DNA of 64,000 bases from Curvibacter sp. PD_MW3 (GCA_002633085.1 NSIV01000001.1:930001-994000); one strand, 5' to 3'; numbered from the stretch's first letter, positions 49,473-58,406 are shown. Numbers and translations: made by a program. The notes: generated from the letters alone by a model not told the origin.

Positions 49473-50321
49473 ATGCTGGATCGAATCAGGGCCTCGCTGC
49501 CCTCCCTGGCCCCCGCCGAACAACGCGTCGGCAAACTCGTGCTGACTGACCCGCGCGCCTTCGCCAAGCTGCCGGTCAGCGAATTGGCCGAGCGCTCCCA
49601 TGTCAGCAAGCCGACGGTAGTGCGCTTTTGCCGCAGCATGGGCTATGACGGCCTCTCCGATTTCAAACTCAAGCTGGCCGGCACCGTCAGCGAAGGCGTG
49701 CCCTTCATCCACCGCAGTGTCGATGTGGATGACAAGACCAGCGATGTGGTGGTCAAGGTCATCGACAACACCGTGGCGGCCTTCCTCAAATACCGCAATG
49801 ACGCCAGCACCGCGGCCATCGACAAGGCCGCCGCCGTACTGGCCGCCACCTTCAAGACCGGCAAACGCATCGAGTTCATCGGTGCCGGCAATTCCGGCAT
49901 CGTGGCACTGGATGCCCAGCACAAGTTCTTCCGTCTGGGCGTCAACACCGTGGCCTACAGCGATGGCCACATGCAGGTCATGAGCGCCTCGCTCATGGGG
50001 CCGGGCGACTGCCTGGTCATCATCTCGAACTCGGGCCGTACGCGTGACCTGATGGATGCTTGCGACATCGCACGCAAGAATGGCGCCACCACCATCGTCA
50101 TCACCACCAGTGGTTCGCCACTGGCCTTGGCGGGTCATATCCATCTGGCAGCGGACCACCCGGAGGGCTACGATCGTTACAGCCCCATGGTCTCGCGTCT
50201 ACTGCACCTGATGATCGTGGACATTCTGGCCACCTGCGTGGCGCTGCGCATCGGCGGCAACCGCCTGCAACCGATGCTGAAGGAAATGAAGAACAACCTG
50301 CGCAACAAGCGCTACGCTTAG
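49473..50321 (+). CDS. hexR: MurR/RpiR-family regulator, HexR-like
   Basis: A 282-residue repressor: N-terminal helix-turn-helix (VSELAERSHVSKPTVVRFCR, about residues 35-54) and C-terminal SIS sugar-phosphate domain (RIEFIGAGNSGIVALDAQHK, LVIISNSGRTRDLMD). HexR senses KDPG in proteobacteria and controls central carbon genes. Divergence from tal-pgi supports that role, although other RpiR members look alike. AGGAG lies five bases before the ATG. It converges on the DUF3047 gene with a four-base overlap. Confidence 0.88.
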   Translation: MLDRIRASLPSLAPAEQRVGKLVLTDPRAFAKLPVSELAERSHVSKPTVVRFCRSMGYDGLSDFKLKLAGTVSEGVPFIHRSVDVDDKTSDVVVKVIDNTVAAFLKYRNDASTAAIDKAAAVLAATFKTGKRIEFIGAGNSGIVALDAQHKFFRLGVNTVAYSDGHMQVMSASLMGPGDCLVIISNSGRTRDLMDACDIARKNGATTIVITTSGSPLALAGHIHLAADHPEGYDRYSPMVSRLLHLMIVDILATCVALRIGGNRLQPMLKEMKNNLRNKRYA

Positions 50322-51061
50322 TTGCCTTGTGCCAACAAAGGCATCCGATGCTGCACCGCCCCGTACCAGGCACGTGTCATCGTCCGGGTGTTGTCGCTGT
50401 CAGTCATGATCGCAATGCCAACGAGAGCCCCCGGCGGTTCGCCAAAGACACGTGTGAAATCGGCCCGAATGTCGCGCTCATAATCCAGCCATTGATTGAG
50501 ATTGCCTCGTCCTGATTCGACCACCAGTTTGCGAATGCGATCGGTACGCGGATTGACGATCACGCTGCCCGGTGTGCGGGTGTTGCACCAGACATACATC
50601 AGCGTTGCATAGGGCATGGGCTCGCCCGTCAGTGCATGTGCCAATTCAGACAGCATGCTGTCCTTGAACGACCACCTGGCACGGTCACCCTCAAAGGCCA
50701 GCACGATCCGCACCGGGGAATCTGCCGCGTCGCGCTGCGCCAGATCGGCCTGTGCAATTAGCGCCGGCACCTTCCATGAAAAATGGAGCGTCCCCAAATC
50801 CTGCGGCTCAATGCGCACACGCTGGCGCAACATGCTGGCCGACGCATCCGCCCTGACGGCAACAACCTCTCGCCCCTCCATCTGTCCCGGCACATAGTCT
50901 GTTGCCTGTTTGCCCGGCAACGGCCAATGCAGCCATTGCTCAAAGCCCGAGATTGTCGGTGAAGCATCAGGCACCACCGAAGCATTCGGCGAAACAGGAA
51001 TCGAACATGCCGTCAAAAGCAGCAGGGCACTCAAGAACACCCCCTTCCAACGCATCACCAT
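50318..51061 (-). CDS. DUF3047 lipoprotein
   Basis: A 247-residue predicted lipoprotein (lipobox LTAC, Cys19 from this start) with the DUF3047 core: LHFSWKVPALIAQ, RDAADSPVRIVLAFEG, LMYVWCNTR, RKLVVESG and DYERDIRADFTRVFGE, ending in GIAIMTDSDNTRT. The fold is probably beta-jelly-roll-like; the function is not known. Start is uncertain between ATGs at 51094, 51061 and 51055; the first lies two bases after the terminator T tract. It sits downstream of the porin. Confidence 0.85.
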   Translation of the reverse strand: MVMRWKGVFLSALLLLTACSIPVSPNASVVPDASPTISGFEQWLHWPLPGKQATDYVPGQMEGREVVAVRADASASMLRQRVRIEPQDLGTLHFSWKVPALIAQADLAQRDAADSPVRIVLAFEGDRARWSFKDSMLSELAHALTGEPMPYATLMYVWCNTRTPGSVIVNPRTDRIRKLVVESGRGNLNQWLDYERDIRADFTRVFGEPPGALVGIAIMTDSDNTRTMTRAWYGAVQHRMPLLAQGN

Positions 51062-51095
51062 CACAACACCAATACTCTGAAACCTTCTGGCCATG

Positions 51096-51128
51096 AAAAA
51101 ACCCTGCCGTTTTGCAACGACAGGGTTT
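51096..51128 (-). terminator. Intrinsic terminator of the porin gene
   Basis: On the minus strand AAACCCTG/CAGGGTTT plus inner CGTT/AACG across one mismatch, loop GCAA, then a T run. It follows the porin stop by 39 bases and lies right before the DUF3047 frame. Confidence 0.88.
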
Positions 51129-51167
51129 GAGCTTTCAATTTAACTACTTGTTAAGCCAGCAGAAAAA

Positions 51168-52328
51168 TTAGAAAGTGTGACGGACACCGAAGTTGGTTTC
51201 GGTCAGCTTGGTGTTGCCGTTGACAGTGGTAGCGTTGACAGATTGCGAGTTCGCAGCGGCAGTACCGTCGAACTTGTTGACCACACCGGTCTTCACGTAC
51301 AGCGTGGTGCGCTTGCTCAGAGCGTAGTCGGCACCCAGGGCCCAGTCGGTACCACTGGAATCACCTGTGGTAGCAGCGACGTTGGAACTGAAGGTGTTGC
51401 GACCGATCTGAGCCAGCAGATTCACCTTACCCACCGGCACCACGGCGCCGAAGTTGTACTCGGTGCGGGTGGTGTCAAGCGAATTGGCGGTGTTCGGGTT
51501 GTACTTGGTGGTGATGTAGTTACCCAGCAGCTTGAACGAACCAAAGTCATACGCAGCGGTCAATGCAGACAGCTCAGCTTTGGTGGTCGTGCCAGCAGCA
51601 ACCGCGTTGGTTGAGCCGTTGATGGTGGTGAATGTTGTGGCAGCGATAGCTGCTTGACCATTACCCACAGCTTCTTGCGTACCCCAGCCGAAACCCACGT
51701 TCAGGGGGCCGTTGGCGTAGGACAGGCTCAGGTTGTTGTTACGTGCGGTGACGTCGCTGCCAGTCGAGCTGCCGTCGGTGTTACCAACAGACAGCTTACC
51801 CACGAAGCCGCTGAAGTTGGGGGTGGTATACATGAACTGCTTGTCAACGCTGGAACCCACACCAGCAGCCAAGCCGACGGTGGTCAGACGGGTCTGACCG
51901 AAGATGTCGTTAGCAGCGATCAGCGAGAAGGTCGGGACGTAGTCACGGCCGAACGCGACGGTACCGAAGTTGCCTTCTAGGCTCACCAGGGAGGTGCGGT
52001 CGAAAGCGCCGCTGGAAGCTGCACCCAGGTTAGCTCCGGAAGAGCCGGTGTTACCGTTGGCGGTGAACACGTCTTGCTCGAGCTTGAAGCCGGCCTTCAG
52101 ACCGCCGCCCAAGTCTTCCGTGCCCGTGATACCCCAGTAGCTGGAGACCGAGTTGTGGGAGTTGACGCCCAGCAGCTTGGCTTCATTAGTGGCACCGCCA
52201 GCAACTTCTTGCGTGCGAACAGAGTTGGCATAGCCAGCGTCCAGACGGCCGTACAGGGTCACGGAAGACTGGGCGAAAGCAGCGCCGGTGGCAGCCAGAG
52301 CAGCCAGGGCAATCAGGGTCTTTTTCAT
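51168..52328 (-). CDS. Gram-negative porin (Omp32-type)
   Basis: A 386-residue trimeric-porin family protein: signal peptide MKKTLIALAALAATGAAFA, first strand SSVTLYGRLDAGYA, SYWGITGTEDLGGGLKAGFK, FGTVAFGRDYVP and a terminal FGVRHTF whose last Phe is the outer-membrane assembly signal. It forms a 16-strand beta barrel for small solutes. ATG at 52328 has GGAGA upstream; the longer frame starts in the leader. The leader is predicted to be highly structured. A terminator follows. Confidence 0.95.
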   Translation of the reverse strand: MKKTLIALAALAATGAAFAQSSVTLYGRLDAGYANSVRTQEVAGGATNEAKLLGVNSHNSVSSYWGITGTEDLGGGLKAGFKLEQDVFTANGNTGSSGANLGAASSGAFDRTSLVSLEGNFGTVAFGRDYVPTFSLIAANDIFGQTRLTTVGLAAGVGSSVDKQFMYTTPNFSGFVGKLSVGNTDGSSTGSDVTARNNNLSLSYANGPLNVGFGWGTQEAVGNGQAAIAATTFTTINGSTNAVAAGTTTKAELSALTAAYDFGSFKLLGNYITTKYNPNTANSLDTTRTEYNFGAVVPVGKVNLLAQIGRNTFSSNVAATTGDSSGTDWALGADYALSKRTTLYVKTGVVNKFDGTAAANSQSVNATTVNGNTKLTETNFGVRHTF

Positions 52329-52340
52329 GTTGAAAGTTCT

Positions 52341-52440
52341 CCAAAGGTTAAACAAGGGCTCCGAAGGGAGTTTCGGTTCCCCGGGCCAACCTCCTCGTTA
52401 AGGAAGTTGTATGTATTGCACCAGAGCCCGGCACCTTTGG
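52341..52440 (-). promoter_or_regulatory. Structured leader RNA of the porin gene
   Basis: On the minus strand the leader can fold into a branched structure. Closing helix P1: CCAAAGGT (52440-52433) with ACCTTTGG (52348-52341), continued by GGGCTC (52429-52424) with GAGCCC (52361-52356). Two hairpins lie inside: AACTTCCT/AGGAGGTT (52408-52388, one G-T pair) and CCGAA/TTCGG (52376-52361). The last GG of P1 is the start of the porin GGAGA ribosome site, so opening of P1 may control translation. Confidence 0.6.
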
Positions 52441-52481
52441 CAAAGAAAAACCAGCGCGAATCGCGTTATCGGCCCGGTTTC

Positions 52482-52507
52482 GTTGCACCACTGCAACAAA
52501 GTGCAAC
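52482..52507. promoter_or_regulatory. Inverted and direct repeats between porin and brnA-like gene
   Basis: GTTGCA (52482-52487) and TGCAAC (52492-52497) form an inverted repeat, and TGCAAC recurs at 52502-52507, ten bases later. Three half-sites with 10-bp phasing look like a regulator site for the divergent porin or brnA-coq7 transcripts. The regulator is unknown. Elsewhere in the spacer no clear promoter is seen. Confidence 0.45.
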
Positions 52508-52580
52508 GCCAGCAAGTCAGGCCCTCTTCAAACCACAGATATCTCCATAATTATCTTTACTCATCTAAAATCAAGCCATC

Positions 52581-52796
52581 TTGAAAAAGCAGAAAATCAA
52601 CATCACGCTGGATCCGGACGTGATTGCCTGGTTCAAGGCCCAGGCCGGCGGGCGCGGTTACCAGACATTGATGAACGCCGCTTTGCGCGAGACCATGGAC
52701 CGGACCTTGCTGGAAGACACCTTGCGCCGCGTTATCCGCGAAGAGTTGCAACCGATTCCGGCAGCCCCGCCCCCAGCAACAAAGGAACCCTCATGA
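52581..52796 (+). CDS. BrnA-like small protein without a toxin partner
   Basis: A 71-residue protein: [36 protein letters not shown] matches the DNA-binding ribbon-helix-helix part of BrnA antitoxins. No BrnT toxin gene is adjacent. The frame opens at TTG (52581); an in-frame TAA lies 15 bases upstream, so no longer ATG form is possible, and no clear ribosome site is seen. Its stop overlaps the coq7 start by four bases, so it may serve as an upstream regulator gene of coq7. Confidence 0.72.
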   Translation: MKKQKINITLDPDVIAWFKAQAGGRGYQTLMNAALRETMDRTLLEDTLRRVIREELQPIPAAPPPATKEPS

Positions 52797-53413
52797 TCGA
52801 CGCCCTTCTGACCACGGCAGACACCGCCTTGCGCACCCTGTTTGCCCCGGCGCGCGCGGCCCTGCCGACACCACAGCCGCCCCACGCCGCCAAGGAACTC
52901 CCGGAAGAAGAAAAGAAACTGGCCGCCGCCCTGATGCGCGTCAACCACGTGGGCGAGGTCTGCGCCCAGGCGCTCTACACGGCCCAGGCCTTTGCCACCC
53001 GTAACGACGCACTGCGCAGCCACTTCACCAAGGCCTGCGTCGAGGAAACCGACCACCTGGCCTGGACCAAACAGCGACTGGACGAACTGGGCTCACGCCC
53101 GTCACTACTCAACCCACTGTGGTACGCCGGGGCATTCGGCATCGGCTTGCTAGCCGGCCGGCTGGGTGACCGCGTCAGTCTGGGTTTCGTTGTGGAAACC
53201 GAGCGCCAGGTGGAAGCGCACCTGATGAGCCATATGGACCGGCTGCCGGCGGGTGACACCGCTTCGCGTGCCATCGTGGCGCAAATGGCCGAAGACGAGG
53301 TGCGTCATGCGCTTGACGCCCAGAAAGCCGGCGCCATGGAACTGCCGGAGCCGGTGAAAAACGTCATGAAAGCCGCCGCCAAAGTGATGACGACGGTGGC
53401 ACATCACATCTGA
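52793..53413 (+). CDS. coq7: Coq7, demethoxyubiquinone hydroxylase
   Basis: A 206-residue diiron hydroxylase for the late step of ubiquinone synthesis. Ligand motifs are [29 protein letters not shown] and EDEVRHA, in the order expected for a four-helix ferritin-like bundle. The N-terminal 30 residues are variable. It is translationally coupled to the BrnA-like gene. Confidence 0.94.
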   Translation: MIDALLTTADTALRTLFAPARAALPTPQPPHAAKELPEEEKKLAAALMRVNHVGEVCAQALYTAQAFATRNDALRSHFTKACVEETDHLAWTKQRLDELGSRPSLLNPLWYAGAFGIGLLAGRLGDRVSLGFVVETERQVEAHLMSHMDRLPAGDTASRAIVAQMAEDEVRHALDAQKAGAMELPEPVKNVMKAAAKVMTTVAHHI

Positions 53414-53425
53414 GGGACGGAAGAC

Positions 53426-53482
53426 GCTACAAAAACAGTAGCTATCGGCGCAATCAAATCAAGGCCGAACGGCCAATTTCAC
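53426..53482 (+). repeat. Dispersed two-hairpin repeat, copy 4 (coq7-OsmC junction)
   Basis: Starts GCTACAAAAACAGTAGC, then GGCGCAA, CAAATCAAGGCC and hairpin GGCCGAACGGCC. It fills the convergent junction and matches copy 2 most closely. Confidence 0.8.
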
Positions 53483-53488
53483 ACTGAA

Positions 53489-53938
53489 TCAGAGATCCAC
53501 CAGATCGAAGCTGGTCGTGATCTCGGCCGTCTTGCCCAGCATGATGCTGGCCGAGCAGTACTTGTCATGGCTCATGGCAATGGCGCGCTCTACCGCCGCG
53601 GCCGGAATACCCTTGCCCGTGACGGTGAAGTGCATGTGGATCTTGGTGAACACCTTGGGGTCGGTCTCGGCCCGCTCGCTGCTGAGCTTGACCGCACAGC
53701 CGCGCACGTCGTGCCGGCCGCGCTTGAGGATGAGCACCACGTCGTAGGCCGTGCAGCCGCCGGTGCCGGCCAGCACGGTTTCCATCGGGCGCGGCGCCAG
53801 GTTCTGGCCGCCGTTCTCGGGTTTGACGGCGTCGGGCGCGCCATCCATCATCAGCGTGTGACCGCTGCCGGTTTCGGCTAAAAAGCCCATGCCCGAGCGC
53901 GCGCCCGTGGCGCCGGTCCAACTCACTGTGCATTCCAT
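53489..53938 (-). CDS. OsmC-family protein
   Basis: A 149-residue OsmC/Ohr-type protein: NLAPRPMETVLAGTGGCTAYDVV with the conserved first Cys, and AIAMSHDKYCSASIMLGKTAEI with the second (catalytic pair of thiol peroxidases). The AETDPKVFTKIHMHFTVTG block places it in the YhfA-like branch, where peroxidase activity is less certain. The ATG at 53938 is the family start; an upstream extension is rejected. Divergent from ilvA. Confidence 0.92.
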   Translation of the reverse strand: MECTVSWTGATGARSGMGFLAETGSGHTLMMDGAPDAVKPENGGQNLAPRPMETVLAGTGGCTAYDVVLILKRGRHDVRGCAVKLSSERAETDPKVFTKIHMHFTVTGKGIPAAAVERAIAMSHDKYCSASIMLGKTAEITTSFDLVDL

Positions 53939-53981
53939 AGTTTTTCTCTTGTCAAAATGGAGGGGTGGTGTAGCGCAAATT

Positions 53982-55550
53982 ATGACTACACTGACCCCTC
54001 CCATGAAAACAGCACGCCTCAAACCCGCCGATTACTTGAAAAAAATCCTGACGGCCCGCGTCTATGACGTCGCCGTGGAGTCGGCCCTCGAACCCGCCAA
54101 ATCCCTGAGCCGACGCCTGCACAACAAGGTACTGCTCAAGCGCGAAGACCAGCAGCCGGTGTTCAGCTTCAAGCTGCGCGGCGCCTACAACAAGATGGCG
54201 CACCTGACGCCCGAGCAGCTCAAGAAGGGCGTGATCTGCGCCTCGGCCGGCAACCACGCACAGGGCGTGGCCCTGAGCGCGCACAAGCTGGGCTGCCGCG
54301 CCGTGATCGTGATGCCCACCACCACGCCGCAACTGAAGGTCGACGCCGTCAAGGCGTTGGGTGGTGAAGCGGTGCTGTTTGGCGACAGCTTTTCTGACGC
54401 CTACAAGCACTCGCTCACGCTGCAGAAGAAGCAGGGGCTGACCTTCGTCCATCCCTTCGACGATCCGGACGTGATTGCCGGCCAGGGCACCATCGCCATG
54501 GAGATGCTGCGCCAGCACCAGGGACCGCTGGACGCGGTGTTCGTCGCCATTGGCGGCGGCGGCCTGATCTCCGGCGTGGCGGCCTACATCAAGGCGGTAC
54601 GGCCGGAGGTCAAGGTGATCGGCGTGCAGATGAACGACTCCGACGCCATGATGCAGTCGGTCGCCGCCGGCAAACGCGTCACGCTCGACGACGTGGGCCT
54701 GTTCTCCGACGGCACCGCCGTCAAGCTGGTGGGCGAAGAAACCTTCCGCCTCACGCGCGCGCTGGTGGACGATTTCATTGCCGTTGACACCGACGCCGTG
54801 TGCGCCGCCATCAAGGACGTGTTCGTCGACACGCGCAGCATCGTCGAGCCGGCCGGCGCACTGGCGGTGGCCGCCATCAAGCAGTACGTCGCCAAACACA
54901 AGACCAAGGGCGAGACCTACGCCGCCATCCTGTGCGGCGCCAACATGAACTTCGACCGCCTGCGCTTCGTCGCCGAACGCGCCGAAGTGGGCGAGGAGCG
55001 TGAAGCGCTGTTTGCGGTAACCATTCCCGAGGAGCGCGGCAGCTTCCGCCGCTTCTGCGAATCGATCGGCAGCCTGCCGGGCGGCCAGCGCAATGTGACC
55101 GAGTTCAACTACCGTATCAGCGACGACCGCCGCGCCCATGTGTTCGTGGGTCTGACCACCTCGACCAAGGGCGAAAGCACCAAGATCGCGGCCAGCTTCA
55201 AGCGCCAGGGTTTCGATGCCATCGACCTGACCCACGACGATCTGGCACAGGAGCACATCCGCCACATGGTGGGTGGCCACTCGGCTCTGGCGCAGGACGA
55301 ACGCCTGTTGCGCTTCGTCTTCCCCGAGCGCCCCGGCGCGCTGCTCAAGTTCCTCAGCCTGATGCGTCCGAACTGGAACATCAGCCTGTTTCACTACCGC
55401 AACCAGGGCGCCGACTACGGCCGCATCCTGGTCGGGCTGCAGGTACCGAAGACCGACGACAAGGCTTTTGCCAAGTTCCTGGCTACGCTGGGTTACTCCT
55501 ATGTGGAGGAAACCCGCAACCCGGCCTACCGCATGTTCTTGCAGGCCTGA
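53982..55550 (+). CDS. ilvA: Threonine ammonia-lyase, biosynthetic
   Basis: IlvA (522 residues) makes 2-oxobutanoate for isoleucine. The PLP Lys is Lys64 in [12 protein letters not shown], with the substrate loop [14 protein letters not shown] and the phosphate-binding GGGGLISGV. Two C-terminal ACT-like regulatory domains ([35 protein letters not shown]) bind isoleucine or valine. Start ATG at 53982 is chosen; an ATG at 54003 is also good, and the frame upstream overlaps the OsmC promoter. Confidence 0.96.
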   Translation: MTTLTPPMKTARLKPADYLKKILTARVYDVAVESALEPAKSLSRRLHNKVLLKREDQQPVFSFKLRGAYNKMAHLTPEQLKKGVICASAGNHAQGVALSAHKLGCRAVIVMPTTTPQLKVDAVKALGGEAVLFGDSFSDAYKHSLTLQKKQGLTFVHPFDDPDVIAGQGTIAMEMLRQHQGPLDAVFVAIGGGGLISGVAAYIKAVRPEVKVIGVQMNDSDAMMQSVAAGKRVTLDDVGLFSDGTAVKLVGEETFRLTRALVDDFIAVDTDAVCAAIKDVFVDTRSIVEPAGALAVAAIKQYVAKHKTKGETYAAILCGANMNFDRLRFVAERAEVGEEREALFAVTIPEERGSFRRFCESIGSLPGGQRNVTEFNYRISDDRRAHVFVGLTTSTKGESTKIAASFKRQGFDAIDLTHDDLAQEHIRHMVGGHSALAQDERLLRFVFPERPGALLKFLSLMRPNWNISLFHYRNQGADYGRILVGLQVPKTDDKAFAKFLATLGYSYVEETRNPAYRMFLQA

Positions 55551-55587
55551 GCGGCCTGCACTGTCCAACAGAAATACAGGAGACTCC

Positions 55588-56367
55588 ATGACCTACGAAC
55601 TGATCCAGGTGCGCACCGAAGCTGACAAGGTCGGCATCGTCACACTGAACCGTCCCAAGCAGCTCAATGCGCTGAACGACCAGTTGATGAACGAACTGGG
55701 CCATGCACTCAAGGCCTTCGACGCTGACCCCGGCATCGGCTGCATGGTCATCACCGGCAGCGAAAAGGCCTTTGCCGCCGGCGCCGACATCGGCGCCATG
55801 GCCAGCTACAGCTTTGCCGACGTCTACAAGGGCGACTACATCACGCGGAACTGGGAACAGATCCGCGGTATCCGCAAGCCGGTGATCGCCGCGGTGAGTG
55901 GCTTCGCTCTGGGCGGTGGCTGCGAGTTGGCGATGATGTGCGACTTCATCATCGCTGCCGACAACGCCCGCTTCGGCCAGCCCGAGATCAAGCTGGGCAT
56001 CATCCCCGGCGCCGGCGGCACGCAGCGCCTGCCGCGCGCGGTGGGCAAGGCCAAGGCCATGGACATGGCGCTGACCGGCCGCATGATGGACGCCGCAGAA
56101 GCCGAGCGCGCCGGCCTGGTCAGCCGTGTGGTGGCACTGGACAAGCTGATGGACGAGACGCTGGCCGCAGCGCTGATGATCAGCGACTACTCGCAAATGG
56201 CCGTGATGGCTGCCAAGGAATCGGTCAACCGCGCCTTCGAAGGCACCTTGAGTGACGGCGTGATGTTCGAGCGCCGCCTGTTCCACGCCCTGTTCGCCAC
56301 GGCGGACCAGAAAGAAGGCATGGACGCCTTCGTGGCCAAGCGCAAACCCGAATTTCGCCACCAGTGA
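55588..56367 (+). CDS. Enoyl-CoA hydratase
   Basis: A 259-residue crotonase-fold enzyme with oxyanion-hole segments [13 protein letters not shown] and [17 protein letters not shown] and catalytic Glu residues in the GGCELA and [18 protein letters not shown] blocks. It hydrates enoyl-CoA in fatty-acid beta-oxidation. The ATG at 55588 has AGGAGA upstream. The stop codon is part of the tRNA promoter region. Confidence 0.95.
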   Translation: MTYELIQVRTEADKVGIVTLNRPKQLNALNDQLMNELGHALKAFDADPGIGCMVITGSEKAFAAGADIGAMASYSFADVYKGDYITRNWEQIRGIRKPVIAAVSGFALGGGCELAMMCDFIIAADNARFGQPEIKLGIIPGAGGTQRLPRAVGKAKAMDMALTGRMMDAAEAERAGLVSRVVALDKLMDETLAAALMISDYSQMAVMAAKESVNRAFEGTLSDGVMFERRLFHALFATADQKEGMDAFVAKRKPEFRHQ

Positions 56368-56393
56368 CAAACGGTCAAAGTTGACGCTATAAT
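56364..56393 (+). promoter_or_regulatory. tRNA-Met promoter
   Basis: GTGACA (56364-56369) and TATAAT (56388-56393) with an 18-base spacer; the tRNA begins 11 bases after the -10. The -35 overlaps the stop codon of the enoyl-CoA hydratase gene. Confidence 0.8.
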
Positions 56394-56403
56394 TTGAGGC
56401 TCT

Positions 56404-56480
56404 GGCGCTTTAGCTCAGTCGGTTAGAGCGATGGAATCATAATCCACAGGTCCGCGGTTCGAATCCGTGAAGCGCCACCA
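56404..56480 (+). tRNA. tRNA-Met (CAT anticodon)
   Basis: A complete 77-nt cloverleaf with encoded CCA: acceptor GGCGCTT/AAGCGCC, D arm GCTC/GAGC, anticodon loop ATCATAA and T arm CGCGG/CCGTG. The 1-72 pair is G-C, so it is not the initiator. The anticodon stem ATGGA/TCCAC has an A-C mismatch at 27-43. CAT also fits tRNA-Ile2 after lysidine modification, but the anticodon arm looks like elongator Met. Confidence 0.93.
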
Positions 56481-56524
56481 AACACCTGTCATGCCCCGGC
56501 CCCATTCCGAGGCGTTGACAGACA

Positions 56525-56556
56525 AGCCACTGTCCCGCACAGTGGCTTTTTATTTT
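56525..56556 (+). terminator. Intrinsic terminator of the tRNA gene
   Basis: A 9-bp stem AGCCACTGT/ACAGTGGCT with loop CCCGC and tail TTTATTTTG. Confidence 0.92.
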
Positions 56557-56573
56557 GTACTTTCAGCCTCTGG

Positions 56574-56936
56574 ATGAACACCATGAACCGCTGTCTGCTC
56601 CGACCCCGCCCCCTGATGGCGGCCTTGCTCGCCTTGTCTGCCGGACTGGCTTGGCTGCTTCCGCTCCCGGCCGTTGCTCAAGACACGATGCAGCGCCCCA
56701 TCCCCATCGCCGCCAAACGCGGTCTGCTGGTGGTCACCCAGCCGCCCGAAGTGCTGCTTGATGGCCGACCCGATCGGCTGTCGCCAGGCACGCGCATCCG
56801 CGGCCGCAACAACCTGCTGGTGTTGTCGGCCTCGCTGGTCGGGCAGGAAGTTCTGGTGCGCTATGTACGCACCCCGGAAGGCCAGATCCATGATGTCTGG
56901 ATCCTGACCGAGGCAGAAGCCCAGGCCAAACCCTGA
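56574..56936 (+). CDS. Small exported protein of unknown function
   Basis: A 120-residue product with a signal peptide (LMAALLALSAGLAWLLPLPA, cleavage near AVAQD; an ATG at codon 4 is an alternative start). The mature part is about 84 residues with a short beta-rich pattern (RGLLVVTQPPEVLLDG, RIRGRNNLLVLSASLVG, VLVRYVRTPEGQI). I do not recognise a family. It lies between the tRNA and miaB on the same strand, where a similar small gene is often found in related genomes; function unknown. Confidence 0.75.
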   Translation: MNTMNRCLLRPRPLMAALLALSAGLAWLLPLPAVAQDTMQRPIPIAAKRGLLVVTQPPEVLLDGRPDRLSPGTRIRGRNNLLVLSASLVGQEVLVRYVRTPEGQIHDVWILTEAEAQAKP

Positions 56937-56960
56937 GACGGCGCACCTGCGCCGGATTCA

Positions 56961-57019
56961 AAGCATTTCAGGGCATAAGCCCTCGTCTTTATTGCGCTGA
57001 AAGCTATTAATTTAATAGC
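56961..57019 (-). repeat. Dispersed two-hairpin repeat, copy 5 (leader of miaB)
   Basis: On the minus strand it reads GCTATTAAATTAATAGC, CAGCGCAA, then GAGGGCTTATGCCCT. It lies just before the miaB ribosome site. Confidence 0.75.
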
Positions 57020-57033
57020 AAAAGAGATTCTCC

Positions 57034-58368
57034 ATGAGCAAAAAAGTTTTCATCAAGACCTTCGGCTGCCAGATGAACGAGTACGACTCGGACAAAATGG
57101 CCGACGTGCTGGGCGCGGCCCAAGGCTACGAGCCGACGCAGAACGTGGATGAGGCCGACTTGATTCTCTTCAACACCTGCTCGGTGCGCGAAAAAGCGCA
57201 GGAGAAGGTGTTCTCCGACCTCGGCCGCGTGCAGCACCTGAAGAAAAAGGGCGTGAAGATCGGCGTGGGCGGCTGCGTGGCGAGCCAGGAAGGCGCCGAA
57301 ATCATCCGGCGTGCGCCTTATGTGGACGTGGTGTTTGGCCCGCAGACCCTGCACCGCCTGCCCGAGTTGCTGGCCGCGCGCGATGCGCAGAGGCGGCCGC
57401 AGGTGGACATCAGCTTTCCCGAGATCGAAAAGTTCGACCACTTGCCTCCCGCCAAGGTGGACGGCGCTACCGCCTTCGTCAGCATCATGGAAGGCTGCTC
57501 CAAGTACTGCAGCTACTGCGTGGTGCCCTACACACGCGGCGAGGAAGTGTCGCGCCCGTTCGAGGACGTACTGGTGGAGATTGCCGGCCTGGCTGAACAG
57601 GGCGTGAAAGAGATCAACCTGCTGGGCCAGAACGTGAACGCCTATCGCTCAACAATGGGCGGCACCGCAGAACAGGCCGACTTCGCCACCCTGATCGAGT
57701 ACGTGGCCGACATCCCCGGCATCGAGCGCATCCGCTACACCACCAGCCACCCGAATGAATTCACACCAGCATTGATTGCCGCCTACGACAAGGTGCCCAA
57801 GCTGGTAAGCCACCTGCACCTGCCGGTGCAGCACGGCAGCGACCGCATCCTGATGGCCATGAAACGCGGCTACACCGCCATGGAATACAAGAGCACGGTG
57901 CGCAAGCTGCGCGCCATCCGCCCCGACATGTCACTCAGTAGCGACTTCATCGTCGGCTTCCCCGGCGAAACCGAGGACGACTTCGCCAAGATGATGAAAC
58001 TGATCGACGACGTGGGCTTCGACAACTCCTTCAGCTTCATCTTCAGCCCGCGCCCCGGCACACCGGCGGCCAATCTGCACGATGACACGCCGCATGACGT
58101 GAAACTCAAGCGCCTGCAGCAATTGCAGGCCGCGATCGAGGCCAACATCAAACAGATCAGCGCCAGCCGCGTCGGCACGGTGCAGCGCATCCTGGTGGAA
58201 GGCACGTCCAAGCGTGATGCGGACGAGCTGATGGGCCGCACCGAATGCAACCGGGTCGTGAACTTCGCCGCACCCGGGCCAATGGCATCAGCCAGCCTGA
58301 TCGGTCAACTGGTGGATGTGACGATCACGCAGGCCATGCACTACTCACTGCGCGGCACGGTCTGCTGA
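57034..58368 (+). CDS. miaB: MiaB, tRNA methylthiotransferase
   Basis: MiaB (444 residues) adds the 2-methylthio group to i6A37 of tRNAs. The auxiliary cluster Cys are Cys12, Cys49 and Cys81; the radical-SAM cluster is Cys155, Cys159 and Cys162 ([15 protein letters not shown]). The C-terminal TRAM domain ([14 protein letters not shown]) binds tRNA. AGAGATT lies before the ATG. Confidence 0.97.
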   Translation: MSKKVFIKTFGCQMNEYDSDKMADVLGAAQGYEPTQNVDEADLILFNTCSVREKAQEKVFSDLGRVQHLKKKGVKIGVGGCVASQEGAEIIRRAPYVDVVFGPQTLHRLPELLAARDAQRRPQVDISFPEIEKFDHLPPAKVDGATAFVSIMEGCSKYCSYCVVPYTRGEEVSRPFEDVLVEIAGLAEQGVKEINLLGQNVNAYRSTMGGTAEQADFATLIEYVADIPGIERIRYTTSHPNEFTPALIAAYDKVPKLVSHLHLPVQHGSDRILMAMKRGYTAMEYKSTVRKLRAIRPDMSLSSDFIVGFPGETEDDFAKMMKLIDDVGFDNSFSFIFSPRPGTPAANLHDDTPHDVKLKRLQQLQAAIEANIKQISASRVGTVQRILVEGTSKRDADELMGRTECNRVVNFAAPGPMASASLIGQLVDVTITQAMHYSLRGTVC

Positions 58369-58406
58369 ATTCTGGCGCGCCCCTGGGCGCAACGCCAGTC
58401 AGCACC

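Noticed and set aside
48816..50159. A 447-codon minus-strand frame across the tal-hexR divergent promoter
   Set aside because: It runs through the promoter region and overlaps tal in another frame and hexR in antisense.
53952..55589. A 545-codon minus-strand frame opposite ilvA
   Set aside because: Shadow of the conserved threonine ammonia-lyase gene.
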